From contig JBOGGX010000191.1 in NCBI GenBank assembly GCA_050744245.1, positions 1-40,447 of the forward strand: a stretch of DNA of 40,447 bases, read 5' to 3'. Source of the stretch: JBOGGX01 sp050744245. GTDB lineage: Bacteria > Actinomycetota > Acidimicrobiia > Acidimicrobiales > JBOGGX01. A model generated the notes under the pieces. That model was not told the DNA's origin. It made no database searches and worked only from the letters and a program-made list of their open reading frames with translations. Position 1 is the stretch's first letter; every line of letters starts with the position of its first letter. The position numbers were made by a program, and so were the translations under genes. Shown here piece after piece: positions 11,481 through 21,456 of this stretch.

Positions 11481-12524
11481 TCAGGTGCGGGCCAGGGCGG
11501 CCTTGATGCTGTCGAGGACGGGGACGGGGCCGGGGTCGATGCCCTCCTGGAACGCCATCCAGAGGGTGGTGAAGTCGCCGAAGATGATCAGGTCGAACAG
11601 CTGGGCGAGCATGCCCTCGCCCTCGGCCCGCACCTCCTCGACCGAGGCCACCACCTCCTCGATCCAGTCGCGCACGATGTCGAACCGGCGCATGACCTGC
11701 GGGTGCTCGTGGTCGTGGCGCAGGTAGAGCAGGGTGAACACCTGGCGGGTGATGTCGCCGTGCTGGCCCCACCCGCTGAGCTCGTTGTGGGTCGCCTCCG
11801 GGATCTCGCCGAAGAACGCCGGCGCCTTGGCGTTCTCGTTCACCTGGTTCTTCCAGCGCAGGGCGGCCACCGCGCCGAGGTCCCCCCCGCCGTACATGAT
11901 GGGCAGCGTGCGGCCGATCCGCCGGGCCAGGTCGCGGGCCGGGTTGACGTCGACCACGAGCTGGTCGCGCCGCCGGCCGAGCTGCTCGACGGCGAGACCG
12001 ATCCACTCCCTGGCTCCGGGGAACAGCCCGACCTGCTCGAGCGCGACCAGCGGCGGGATCGAGACCGCGCCGATGGCCGCCCTCGGCATCGGGATGCCGT
12101 CGGGGAGCCGGATGAACGGCACCTGCCAGCCCTCGGCCAGCCGGCCCAGCTCGCCGCCCCGCGCCACCACGACCATCCGGGCGCCGGCCGCAGCCGCGGT
12201 CGTGGCCGCCTCCACCGTCTCCTCGGTGTTGCCGGAGAACGAGACGGCGAAGCAGAGCGTGCCCTCGTTCACGAACGACGGCGGCTCGTAGCCCTTGCTC
12301 ACCACGACCGGCACCGGCATGAACGGCCCGGCGACCGCGGCCAGGAGATCGCCGGCGATGCCGCTGCCGCCCATCCCCATCACCACCACGTTCTCGATGT
12401 CGTCGTGGTGGGGCAGGCCCTCGAGGCCGGCGGCCAACGTCGCCGCCGCCTCCACCTGCTCGGGCAGGCCGGCCGTCGTGTCGAACATCCCCAGCGAGTC
12501 GGACGCGTCGAGCGGCGCCCCCAT
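11481..12524 (-). CDS. Bifunctional phosphoglucose/phosphomannose isomerase (SIS type)
   Basis: A 347-residue protein with two sugar-isomerase (SIS) domains: GMGGSGIAGDLLAA (about 50-63), VSFSGNTEETVEA (about 94-106) and a C-terminal catalytic part with ELSGWG. This is the small archaeal/actinobacterial-type isomerase interconverting fructose 6-phosphate with glucose 6-phosphate and mannose 6-phosphate. I recall a homologue beside pmmA in mycobacteria. Here it is the last gene of a minus-strand run after manB and a Trm112-like gene (5-bp gap), supporting supply of mannose 6-phosphate. GGAGG lies about 10 nt before the ATG, inside the upstream gene's end. Which activity dominates cannot be told. 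Confidence 0.85.
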   Translation of the reverse strand: MGAPLDASDSLGMFDTTAGLPEQVEAAATLAAGLEGLPHHDDIENVVVMGMGGSGIAGDLLAAVAGPFMPVPVVVSKGYEPPSFVNEGTLCFAVSFSGNTEETVEAATTAAAAGARMVVVARGGELGRLAEGWQVPFIRLPDGIPMPRAAIGAVSIPPLVALEQVGLFPGAREWIGLAVEQLGRRRDQLVVDVNPARDLARRIGRTLPIMYGGGDLGAVAALRWKNQVNENAKAPAFFGEIPEATHNELSGWGQHGDITRQVFTLLYLRHDHEHPQVMRRFDIVRDWIEEVVASVEEVRAEGEGMLAQLFDLIIFGDFTTLWMAFQEGIDPGPVPVLDSIKAALART

Positions 12525-12529
12525 CTCGC

Positions 12530-12769
12530 TCAGTCCTCCTCGAACGTCGGCCCGATGCCCTCGGCCTCGGCCTGCGCCATCACCCGCTCGTGCTCGGCGT
12601 CGTCGACCGTTTCGGCCTCGTCGATGAGCATGATCGGGATGTCGTCCTGGATGCGGTACTTGCGCTTGAGGCGTGGGTTGTAGAGGAAGTCGTCCGCCTC
12701 GAAGTACAGCAAGGGTCCCTTATCCTCGGGACAGGCGAGGATGGCCAGCAGTTGCGGGTCGAGCGCCAT
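12530..12769 (-). CDS. Trm112/YcaR-like small protein
   Basis: A 79-residue protein beginning MALDPQLLAILACPEDKGPLLY, the Trm112/UPF0434 pattern, with RKYRIQDDIPIMLIDEA matching the second conserved block. Typical members have Cys pairs binding zinc, but only one Cys is visible here, so zinc binding is probably lost. Trm112 homologues act as methyltransferase partners; a role in this operon between manB and PGI/PMI is unknown. A GAAAGG ribosome-binding site lies upstream of the ATG at 12769. Confidence 0.82.
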   Translation of the reverse strand: MALDPQLLAILACPEDKGPLLYFEADDFLYNPRLKRKYRIQDDIPIMLIDEAETVDDAEHERVMAQAEAEGIGPTFEED

Positions 12770-12799
12770 GGTGGTCGTGCCTTTCAGCCTTGGGCGTTC

Positions 12800-14137
12800 T
12801 CAGCCCTGGAGCAATGTTCGGACGTCGGCGACCCGGCGCGCCACTTGGTCGGCCGTCGCCGCCTCGAGGTTGAGCCGGAGCAGGGGTTCGGTGTTCGACG
12901 GCCGCAGGTTGAACCACCAGTCGCCGCAGTCGACGGTGAGCCCGTCGAGCCCGTCGTGGGTGCAGCCGGCGTACGAGTCCTCGACCCGGTCGATCACGGC
13001 CACCGGGTCGTCGGCGGTCATGTTGATCTCGCCGGACGCGGCGTACCGGTCGAATGGGCGGCGCAGCTCCGACAGCGGCCGGCCGGACCGGCTCAGCTGC
13101 TCGAGCACCACGACGGCGGCGATGAGCCCGGAGTCGGCCCGGTAGTTGTCGCGGAAGTAGTAGTGCCCGGAGTGCTCGCCGCCGAAGACGGCGTCGGTCT
13201 CGGCCATGAGCTGCTTGATGAACGAGTGGCCGACACGCGACCGGACCGGTACGCCGCCGTGCTCCTTGATGACCTCGGGCACGGCCTTGGAGCAGATGAG
13301 GTTGTAGATGACGGTTGCGCCGGGATGGCGTTCGAGCATGCCCTTGGCCACGATCGCCGTGGTCAGCGAGCCGGACAGCGGCTCCGCCCCCTCGTCGACC
13401 AGGAAGACCCGGTCGGCGTCGCCGTCGAACGCCAGGCCGACGTCGGCACCGGTCTCGATGACGCGGGCCTGCAGGTGGCGCTGGTTCTCGGGCTGGATCG
13501 GGTCGGCCGGGTGGTTCGGGAAGGTGCCGTCGAGCTCGGGAAAGAGCATCTCGAGCTCGAACGGAAGCCCGGCGAACACGGCCGGCACCACCAGCCCACC
13601 CATCCCGTTGGCGGTGTCGGCCACCACCCTGAGCGGGCGCAGAGCACTCGGGTCGACGAAGGATCGGACGTGGTCGGCGTAGTCGGCGAGCAAATTCATG
13701 GTGGTCATCCGGCCGGGCTCGGTCGGGGCCGGGTGCGCTTGCTCGCGAGCCCGCTCCTTGATCTCGGCCAGGCCGGTGTCCTGGCCCACCGGGCGGGCGC
13801 CGGACAGGCACAGCTTGATGCCGTTGTAGGCGGCCGGGTTGTGCGATGCGGTGAACATGGCGCCCGCGGCGTCGAGCCGCCCGGAGGCGAAGTAGACGAG
13901 GTCGGTCGAGGCCAGCCCCAGATCGACGACGTCGACGCCCTGGGACTGGGCCCCATCGGCGAAGGCGTCGGCCAGCTCGACCCCGGACGGGCGCATGTCG
14001 CGACCGAGCAGGATGCGATCGGCCGAGGCGAACGAGGCGAACGCGGCGCCGATGCGCCGACAGAGATCGGCGTCGAGCTGATCGGGAACCGTGCCCCTGA
14101 TGTCGTACGCCTTGAAGACGGCGTCGATGTCGGCCAT
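12800..14137 (-). CDS. manB: Phosphomannomutase / phosphoglucomutase
   Basis: A 445-residue alpha-D-phosphohexomutase converting mannose 6-phosphate to mannose 1-phosphate, the step before GDP-mannose. The phosphorylated serine sits in TASHNPAAYNGIK (Ser98), the metal loop is DGDADR (near 235), the sugar-specificity loop is GGEHSGHYYFRD and the phosphate-binding loop is RPSNTEP near the C terminus. The ATG at 14135-14137 begins at the family-typical MADIDAVFKAYDIRG; the frame continues upstream only as shadow. Neighbours are the GtrA-GT2 gene (14 bp upstream) and a Trm112-like gene (30 bp downstream). Confidence 0.94.
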   Translation of the reverse strand: MADIDAVFKAYDIRGTVPDQLDADLCRRIGAAFASFASADRILLGRDMRPSGVELADAFADGAQSQGVDVVDLGLASTDLVYFASGRLDAAGAMFTASHNPAAYNGIKLCLSGARPVGQDTGLAEIKERAREQAHPAPTEPGRMTTMNLLADYADHVRSFVDPSALRPLRVVADTANGMGGLVVPAVFAGLPFELEMLFPELDGTFPNHPADPIQPENQRHLQARVIETGADVGLAFDGDADRVFLVDEGAEPLSGSLTTAIVAKGMLERHPGATVIYNLICSKAVPEVIKEHGGVPVRSRVGHSFIKQLMAETDAVFGGEHSGHYYFRDNYRADSGLIAAVVVLEQLSRSGRPLSELRRPFDRYAASGEINMTADDPVAVIDRVEDSYAGCTHDGLDGLTVDCGDWWFNLRPSNTEPLLRLNLEAATADQVARRVADVRTLLQG

Positions 14138-14147
14138 GAGCGCGGCA

Positions 14148-14153
14148 ACCCTA
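14148..14153 (-). promoter_or_regulatory. Possible internal -10 box for manB
   Basis: On the minus strand TAGGGT lies 10 nt before the manB ATG; its TAG is also the stop codon of the upstream glycosyltransferase. It could give manB an independent near-leaderless transcript. Confidence 0.35.
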
Positions 14154-15083
14154 GTGGCGGGCCGGCACCTGATAGGCGCCCTCACGAGCCCAGCGTCGGA
14201 TGCGGAACAGGTCGCGCACGAGACGTATCCCGTCGCGGGCCGGGCGCACGCTCGACCGGGTGGTGTTGACCACCTGGACCGGCAGCTCGACCAGGGCCAT
14301 GCGGTTGCGCTCGGCGACCACGAACAGCTCGATGTCGAACGCGAACCCGTCGATGCGGGCCAGCTCGGCGAGCTGGCGGCCGACATCGGCGCGGAAGCCC
14401 TTGAGCCCGCATTGGGTGTCGCGGTAGCCGCCGAGCAGGACCGCGAACGTGAGCCAGTTGATCACCCGCCCGCCCAGCTCGCGCACCCGCCCGGCCCGCA
14501 CGAGCGTCGTGGCCCCCTCGTGCCGGCGGCTGCCGACCACGAAGTCCCAGCCCTGTTCGACGGTCTCCAACACGGTGACCAGCTGGGCGGGCGGATAGGC
14601 CAGGTCGGCATCGGTGAAGGCGACGGTGCGGCCGCGGGCGACCGCAACACCGGCCCGGACGGCGGCCCCCTTGCCGAGGTTCCGTGCCTGTCTGATGACC
14701 TGTTCGACGCCGGCCGCCTCGGCTCGGTCGGCGGTGTCGTCGCCCGAGCCGTCATCGACGACGACGATCTCCCATCCCCCCTGCACCTCGGCCAGGGCCG
14801 TCTGGACGGCGTCGACGGCGACGCCGATCCTGCCGCCCTCGCGGTAGGCGGGGAGCACGACCGAGAACCGGAGTTCGCCGGCCGGACCCGGACGATCGAG
14901 ACGTGGGACCTGCTCGCCGCGGACGATCAGCAGCAGCTCCCACCGGTGGAGCATCCAGCGGACGACGCCGGCCGCCAGGACCGCGGGCACCTTGACCGCC
15001 ACACCCGCCCCGACCGACGCCTCGTCGACGATGGCCGAGAGGGCGACCACCAGGACCAGATCGACCAGGCCGCCGGCCACCAC
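14151..15083 (-). CDS. GT2 polyprenyl-phosphate glycosyltransferase (DPM1-like), canonical-start part
   Basis: A 310-residue reading frame from GTG 15083. It holds the last two helices of a GtrA-like membrane domain, then a GT2 catalytic domain: FSVVLPAYREGGRI, VVVDDGSGDDT, the metal-binding FTDADLAYP, FVVGSR, GYRDTQCGLKGFR and a C-terminal FDIELFVVAERN. This pattern is that of dolichol/polyprenyl-phosphate mannose or glucose synthases, which load a sugar from a nucleotide donor onto a lipid carrier at the inner membrane face. Position next to manB and a GT-C-like protein suggests polyprenyl-phosphate mannose. The protein very likely starts further upstream; see the adjacent entry. Confidence 0.85.
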   Translation of the reverse strand: MVAGGLVDLVLVVALSAIVDEASVGAGVAVKVPAVLAAGVVRWMLHRWELLLIVRGEQVPRLDRPGPAGELRFSVVLPAYREGGRIGVAVDAVQTALAEVQGGWEIVVVDDGSGDDTADRAEAAGVEQVIRQARNLGKGAAVRAGVAVARGRTVAFTDADLAYPPAQLVTVLETVEQGWDFVVGSRRHEGATTLVRAGRVRELGGRVINWLTFAVLLGGYRDTQCGLKGFRADVGRQLAELARIDGFAFDIELFVVAERNRMALVELPVQVVNTTRSSVRPARDGIRLVRDLFRIRRWAREGAYQVPARH

Positions 15084-15314
15084 CGCGGCGGCGAAGGCCG
15101 GCCACCGCTCCAGCCGGCGCCGGTAGGGATCGCCGCGGAACGTGACGAGGTGGTGCAGACCGTAGGAGGCGGCCCCCGCGAGAAGGAGGGCGACGATGTC
15201 GGCGGCGACGACCGGCCCGCGCCACCCGACCCACAGCCAGACGAAGACGCCGATGTCGATCAGGGTCGTGATCGACCCGACCGCCGCGAACCGTGAGAGC
15301 AGCTTGGTGTTTAT
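15084..15314 (-). other. GtrA-like N-terminal coding extension without ATG/GTG/TTG
   Basis: The GT2 frame continues upstream without a stop to 15329. The translation NTKLLSRFAAVGSITTLI and onward, with two further hydrophobic segments and HHLVTFRGD, is a good GtrA domain, so the mature protein probably has four helices before the GT2 domain (about 387 residues). No ATG, GTG or TTG exists there. An ATA at 15312-15314 overlaps the TAA stop of the upstream gene in the way ATGA overlaps usually do. Either ATA initiates by translational coupling, the start was mutated, or a one-base sequence error exists. Confidence 0.6.
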
Positions 15315-18022
15315 GGGAATTTCGCAGTGTCATCTTGCGCCACTCGGCCTTCGGCCTCGCCGGCGCCGCCTTCGGCAACCACCCCTACCTCGCTCGCTGC
15401 TCCGGCTGGCGCCTGCGCAGCCTCGCCGATGGCTTCGGCCGCTTCGAGCCCGTCGGGCGGCGGGCTCAGGCGGCGATGTCGCGGGGTCATGTCGATGGGT
15501 GGTTGGCGGGCGAGCCAGACGAGGGCGGCGATGCCGAGCAGCGTGAACAGGTAGGAGGCCATGTCGATCGGGGTCCAGCCGTAGCTCAGCTCGACGTGGG
15601 TGTCGGTCGGGATCACCACCATCAGGTTCGGGCTGACGCGGTACGGGCCCTCGGCGCCGTCGACGTTCCAGTTGGGGAAGTACGACATCCGCACGAGCAC
15701 GGGCGTCCCGATCTCGCTGACGTCGAAGCTCATCGACGAGCGGCCGGCGTCGACGTTCGAGATCTCGACCCTCTCCCCCACCGGGCGAGCCTCCGGGGTC
15801 TCGCCGGAGTCGCTGCGCTGCCACTCGTCGGGCCCGTCGGCCGCGTAGAAGACCGCCCAGCGGGTCGGGTCCTGGTACCAGGCCGCGTTCACGTCGATCC
15901 AGTCCCGTGGCGTCGCGATGTCGTCGAGGACCGCCGGCTCGTTGTCGATCGGGATCACGAGGTCGGCGTCGGCCACCCGGTAGACGTGCCACGGCCCCGA
16001 GGCGGCGATCTCCTCCAGTTGTGGGTGGACCCGCGCCACCGAGTTCGGGTACTCCTCGTAGGCCAGGTAGTAGCGCACACCCATCAGCTGGAGCTGCTGC
16101 ACGCCGAGTTCGAGATCGAAGCCGGTGTAGGGCAGGTCCCGCTGGGCGCGGGAGCCGCCGGGCGACAGGGCCGACTGCGACAAGAAGTGGTACGGGGTGG
16201 TCGCCGACGACTCGAAGAACAGCCCCTCCATCGACCCGATGCACCCGTCGGTCCAGAACGGCAGCAGCATCGGCGCCATCGGCGTGCCGTACTGCCCCAG
16301 GCGGCCGCCATACTCCCACAGCGACCGGCCACACCCGTGGTCCTCGCCGACCTGGCGCATCGTCTGTATCAGGTCGTGGTACTCCGGATAGGCCTCCTTG
16401 GCCTCGTAGCCGCTGAAGTTCCACTGGGCCCAACTCCTGGCCGATGACCGGTCCTCGGCCGACGCCGCGAACGGCCCCCAGCGGTAGCCGCCGTCGGCGG
16501 TGTCAGCGCCTCCGGGGAAGGACCCGAGGTGGACACCGGCGATGGCGAGGGCGCAGAAGACACCCACCGCGCCGGTCACGGCCTCGACCGCGAACGCGGG
16601 TCGGTCCGGGCGACGGGCGACGAGCACGGCGAACGCCCGACCGAGCTCCGCCACCCCGATCGCGGCCAGCAGGGTCAAGGCCAGGAACCACAGGGGCAGG
16701 ATGCGGGCGTTCCAGAGCCGCTGCTCGGGAAGGAAGGCGAACCCTATGGCGGCGAAAAGGGCCAGACCGGCGAGGAACGGCCCGGCCCGGCGCCGGAAGG
16801 CGATCGACATGACCAGGCCGACCGCGGCCAGGGCCACGATCCAGTTGAACGACGTCGGCAGCAGGAAGTCGCGGATCGTGAGGTCGCTGTCTTCGAGGGG
16901 CAGCCGCTCCCACCCCATGTCGTTCAGGTAGGCGCGCTGCCAGACGAACGGCAGGGTCCAGAAGGCGGTCAGCAGGCCGGCGACGGGCAGCGTCGTGACC
17001 AGCCAGCCCAGCCGGCGCCCGTTCGGCGGGGCGACGAGAAAGGCGACCAGGGTGGCGACGATGGCGTAGATGAGCGGGATCAGGTGGCACAGCCCGCACA
17101 GGGCGAGGAGCACGGCCGCCCCCGCCCGGTGCCGGCCCGTCTTCATTCCCCGCAGCAACAGGCCGAAGTACATGACCATGAAGGTCAAGCTGATGGTGAA
17201 GGAATACTCCCCCGCCATCGTGCTGGTGAGGTTGCCGCCGATGATGTTGCCGGTGTTGGCGCCGTCGGCGTTGGGCTCGGTGTTGGCCAGGAAGATGAGG
17301 GCGGCGCCGGCCATGAGGGCGGGGCCGGGGAAGGCCACCCCCGCCATCCGGCCGAAGAAGTAACAGGCGAACGGAAGCGCAACCGCCCCCACCACGGCGA
17401 TGACCTTGAACGCCACCCCGTACGGAAGCCCGACACCGACCGCGGCGACGGCCACGGCGATCCCGATCAGCCATCGGCGCCGGCGCTGCGACGGCACCAG
17501 CCCGGCGAGCACGACGAGGCCGCCCGCCACGGCCAGAGGCAGGATGGCGAGCCAGCCCCGGAGACCGACGTTGAGGGCGACGATCGCCAGCGCCGGGACC
17601 ACCATGTAGAACTGGTAGAGGGGCAGGCCCGCGTACCAGTCCGGGCTCCAGCCCGTGAGCCGGCCGCTGGTGAGCAGGTGGTCGCGCAGGTACGCCGGCC
17701 CGAGGACGTGGGCGCCCATGTCGCCGCCGGTCGGGGTGTTGACGGTGAAGATGAGATCGGGATGGAGCTGGGTGAACACGAAAAGGCACGCCAGCCCGAC
17801 CGCGGCGGTGTCGATGAAGAGCCGGACCAGCCCCGGCGTCGTCATGATGGTCAGGCGGCGCCCGGCCCACGACCAGAACGGCGTGTCGCCGGGCGGCTCC
17901 CACGGGGGCTCCTCCCGCCGCTGCCGCTCGAGCCGGTCGGGCGGCTCGGGCGCGACCGCTTCCCGATCGGCCTCGTCGGCGTCCGACCGCTCGACGTCGA
18001 AGGGGGGGTCCATGATGTCCAT
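15311..18022 (-). CDS. Large GT-C-like membrane protein (PTPS-related family)
   Basis: A protein of about 903 residues with a cytoplasmic acidic N terminus, roughly a dozen hydrophobic helices and a C-terminal soluble domain. The first external loop carries TGGDMGAHVLGPAYLRDHLL, the pattern I associate with the 'PTPS-related' membrane family; a GT-C glycosyltransferase role using polyprenyl-phosphate sugar is inference. The ATG at 18022 is chosen because GGAGGGG lies just upstream; ATG 18037 is an alternative. The frame extends to 18610 but only as shadow of the CPBP gene. The last ~35 residues (Ala/Glu/Gly-rich) are encoded by a dispersed repeat and are probably not part of the ancestral protein. 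Confidence 0.8.
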   Translation of the reverse strand: MDIMDPPFDVERSDADEADREAVAPEPPDRLERQRREEPPWEPPGDTPFWSWAGRRLTIMTTPGLVRLFIDTAAVGLACLFVFTQLHPDLIFTVNTPTGGDMGAHVLGPAYLRDHLLTSGRLTGWSPDWYAGLPLYQFYMVVPALAIVALNVGLRGWLAILPLAVAGGLVVLAGLVPSQRRRRWLIGIAVAVAAVGVGLPYGVAFKVIAVVGAVALPFACYFFGRMAGVAFPGPALMAGAALIFLANTEPNADGANTGNIIGGNLTSTMAGEYSFTISLTFMVMYFGLLLRGMKTGRHRAGAAVLLALCGLCHLIPLIYAIVATLVAFLVAPPNGRRLGWLVTTLPVAGLLTAFWTLPFVWQRAYLNDMGWERLPLEDSDLTIRDFLLPTSFNWIVALAAVGLVMSIAFRRRAGPFLAGLALFAAIGFAFLPEQRLWNARILPLWFLALTLLAAIGVAELGRAFAVLVARRPDRPAFAVEAVTGAVGVFCALAIAGVHLGSFPGGADTADGGYRWGPFAASAEDRSSARSWAQWNFSGYEAKEAYPEYHDLIQTMRQVGEDHGCGRSLWEYGGRLGQYGTPMAPMLLPFWTDGCIGSMEGLFFESSATTPYHFLSQSALSPGGSRAQRDLPYTGFDLELGVQQLQLMGVRYYLAYEEYPNSVARVHPQLEEIAASGPWHVYRVADADLVIPIDNEPAVLDDIATPRDWIDVNAAWYQDPTRWAVFYAADGPDEWQRSDSGETPEARPVGERVEISNVDAGRSSMSFDVSEIGTPVLVRMSYFPNWNVDGAEGPYRVSPNLMVVIPTDTHVELSYGWTPIDMASYLFTLLGIAALVWLARQPPIDMTPRHRRLSPPPDGLEAAEAIGEAAQAPAGAASEVGVVAEGGAGEAEGRVAQDDTAKFP
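15337..15426. repeat. Dispersed ~90-bp repeat, copy A
   Basis: From GCGCCACTCGGCCTTCGGCC to GCGCCTGCGCAGCCTCGC. It is about 89% identical to the copy at 18820-18907 in the same orientation (8 substitutions and a 2-nt gap by eye). It holds the hairpin GGCC-TTC-GGCC. It encodes the C-terminal tail of the GT-C-like protein on the minus strand. Confidence 0.8.
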
Positions 18023-18072
18023 GGGCCCCTCCATCATGGTCCGAACCGCCGATCGACGGGGATCATGCGCGT

Positions 18073-18795
18073 TCAGGTCGCGAGCAGTACGACGACGCTG
18101 GTCAGGTTGAACCCGACGTGGGCCCAGATGCTCGGGCCGAGCCGTCCGGTGCGGACGGCCAGCACCGCGGCCACCAGCCCGAAGACAAGCAACGCCGGGA
18201 TCTGGATGAGCTGGAAGTGCGACAGGGCGAACAGGACCGAGCTGATGATGACGGCGGCGGCGACACCCAGGTTCCGCTTGCGGAGCGAGCGGAGCAGCAG
18301 CCCGCGATAGAAGACCTCCTCGGCGATGGGCGCACCGATCACGACCAGGAAGACGAGCAGCGCGACGCCGAGACCACTCGTGGCCTGCGACGTGAGCTCC
18401 TCGGCCGGCGCGCTGACGTCGTCGGCGTCGATGTCGGTGAGCCAGAAGATCGGGTAGTAGACCGCGGGCAGCACGATCAGCTGGAGCGCCAGCCCGATTG
18501 CCAGTCCGAGGGGCACGTCGAGCGGGCGGAGGTACAACCCGAAGTCGGGCCGAGCGCCGTTGCCCTTGGTCCTGGCCACCACGAGCGGGAGGGCGAGGAG
18601 GCCGGCCCACAGGGGCGCCTGGAGCAGCACCCGCCCGGCCAGCCCCGGGTCGTCGTCACCGAACACGGCGACGTAGAGGATGATGGCGACGTACGAGCCG
18701 GTGAAGCCGGCCAGGAAGCCGAGCGCGGCGTCACCGAGGCCCCACGAGGGCGGCCGAGCATCGGTTTCGATCTCGTCGGACGCGGGTTCGGCCAC
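18073..18795 (-). CDS. CPBP-family intramembrane metalloprotease
   Basis: A 240-residue polytopic protein. Conserved CPBP/Abi motifs are intact: EEVFYRG (Glu159-Glu160, Arg164), FALSHF (His193) and HVGFN (His226, Asn230), which form the metal site of Rce1-type intramembrane proteases. Substrates are unknown; family roles include protein maturation and bacteriocin immunity. The frame opens upstream to 18915, but that stretch is the dispersed repeat copy B, so I place the start at GTG 18793-18795 (VAEPASDE), which has TAGCGT 8 nt upstream. The gene precedes the GT-C-like gene by 50 bp on the same strand. Confidence 0.85.
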   Translation of the reverse strand: MAEPASDEIETDARPPSWGLGDAALGFLAGFTGSYVAIILYVAVFGDDDPGLAGRVLLQAPLWAGLLALPLVVARTKGNGARPDFGLYLRPLDVPLGLAIGLALQLIVLPAVYYPIFWLTDIDADDVSAPAEELTSQATSGLGVALLVFLVVIGAPIAEEVFYRGLLLRSLRKRNLGVAAAVIISSVLFALSHFQLIQIPALLVFGLVAAVLAVRTGRLGPSIWAHVGFNLTSVVVLLAT

Positions 18796-18803
18796 GCCGC
18801 GGA

Positions 18804-18809
18804 ACGCTA
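18804..18809 (-). promoter_or_regulatory. -10 box for CPBP gene, probably leaderless
   Basis: On the minus strand TAGCGT lies 8 nt before the GTG at 18795. It sits directly downstream of repeat copy B, which may therefore lie in or replace the -35 region. Confidence 0.45.
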
Positions 18810-18819
18810 CGTGTTGTCT

Positions 18820-18907
18820 GCGCCACTCGCCCTTCGGGCTCGCCGGCGCGGCCTTCGGCAACCGCCCGTCTCGCCTGCTGCTCCGGCTCGCGCCTGCGCA
18901 GCCTCGC
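18820..18907. repeat. Dispersed ~90-bp repeat, copy B
   Basis: From GCGCCACTCGCCCTTCGGGC to GCGCCTGCGCAGCCTCGC. It is the second copy of the element at 15337-15426. Its hairpin is GCCC-TTC-GGGC, where the outer base pairs changed on both sides relative to copy A. It lies between DUF3499 and the CPBP gene. Confidence 0.8.
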
Positions 18908-18945
18908 GGGGTCATCCGGCCCGAGCCGGGCGGGCTCCGGACCCA

Positions 18946-19176
18946 TCAAACGATCGCGAACAGGTCGAGCCGCTCGACCGAGCTCGAGCGCCGGTCGTCG
19001 AGGCGCCAACCCCGCGGCACCCGCAGGGTGGCCGCATGCTGGTCGCACAGGTCGTAGGTCATCGGATGGTCGTCGGCGGCCAGCCGATCGAGCCACACCG
19101 CGCCGTCGTCGTAGCTGTAGGTCAGGGTGGCGCCGGCCGGCTGAGCGCACGTCGGACGGTCGCACTGCCTGCTCAT
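18946..19176 (-). CDS. DUF3499 family protein
   Basis: A 76-residue protein: MSRQCDRPTCAQPAGATLTY, then WLDRLAADDHPMTYDLCDQHA and PRGW. The Cys pair (5 and 10) with the later CDQH suggests a small zinc-binding fold. This is the actinobacterial DUF3499 pattern, whose function is unknown; I recall it next to pmmA/manB and the F420 genes in other actinobacteria, as in this window. The ATG at 19174-19176 is chosen because it begins the conserved MSRQC. Confidence 0.85.
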   Translation of the reverse strand: MSRQCDRPTCAQPAGATLTYSYDDGAVWLDRLAADDHPMTYDLCDQHAATLRVPRGWRLDDRRSSSVERLDLFAIV

Positions 19177-19240
19177 TGGTGCACCCGCCTCGTATGACGC
19201 AGACTCACGTGGGCGCCGACCCAGGGAGCACCGATGAGCG

Positions 19241-19300
19241 CTTCGCCGCTTCGCGGCGAAGACAAGCTGTTCTGATGGTTCGCTCGCCCTTCGGGCTCGC
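19241..19300. repeat. Two GC hairpins upstream of ftsH
   Basis: A perfect 8-bp stem with 5-nt loop (CTTCGCCG / CGGCGAAG, 19241-19261) is followed by CTCGCCCTTCGGGCTCGC at 19283-19300, identical to the hairpin core of repeat copy B. The rest of the 187-bp gap (19177-19363) shows only the ftsH -10 box. Confidence 0.6.
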
Positions 19301-19351
19301 TCATGGACGGCGGACGTTACCGGGCAGTGCCGCAGCGGCCGCGGATGGCCT

Positions 19352-19357
19352 TAGCAT
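19352..19357 (+). promoter_or_regulatory. -10 box for ftsH, probably leaderless
   Basis: TAGCAT lies 6 nt before the ATG at 19364, with no SD. Confidence 0.5.
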
Positions 19358-19363
19358 TGCTCC

Positions 19364-21412
<2,049 letters not shown>

Positions 21413-21456
21413 CCGCCCACCTCGGTCGAGGAACCTTCCGGGACGTTCCGACCTTC

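Noticed and set aside
18023..18610. N-terminal extension of the GT-C-like protein
   Set aside because: It is Arg/Pro-rich shadow of the CPBP gene; the ATG at 18022 with GGAGGGG is a far better start.
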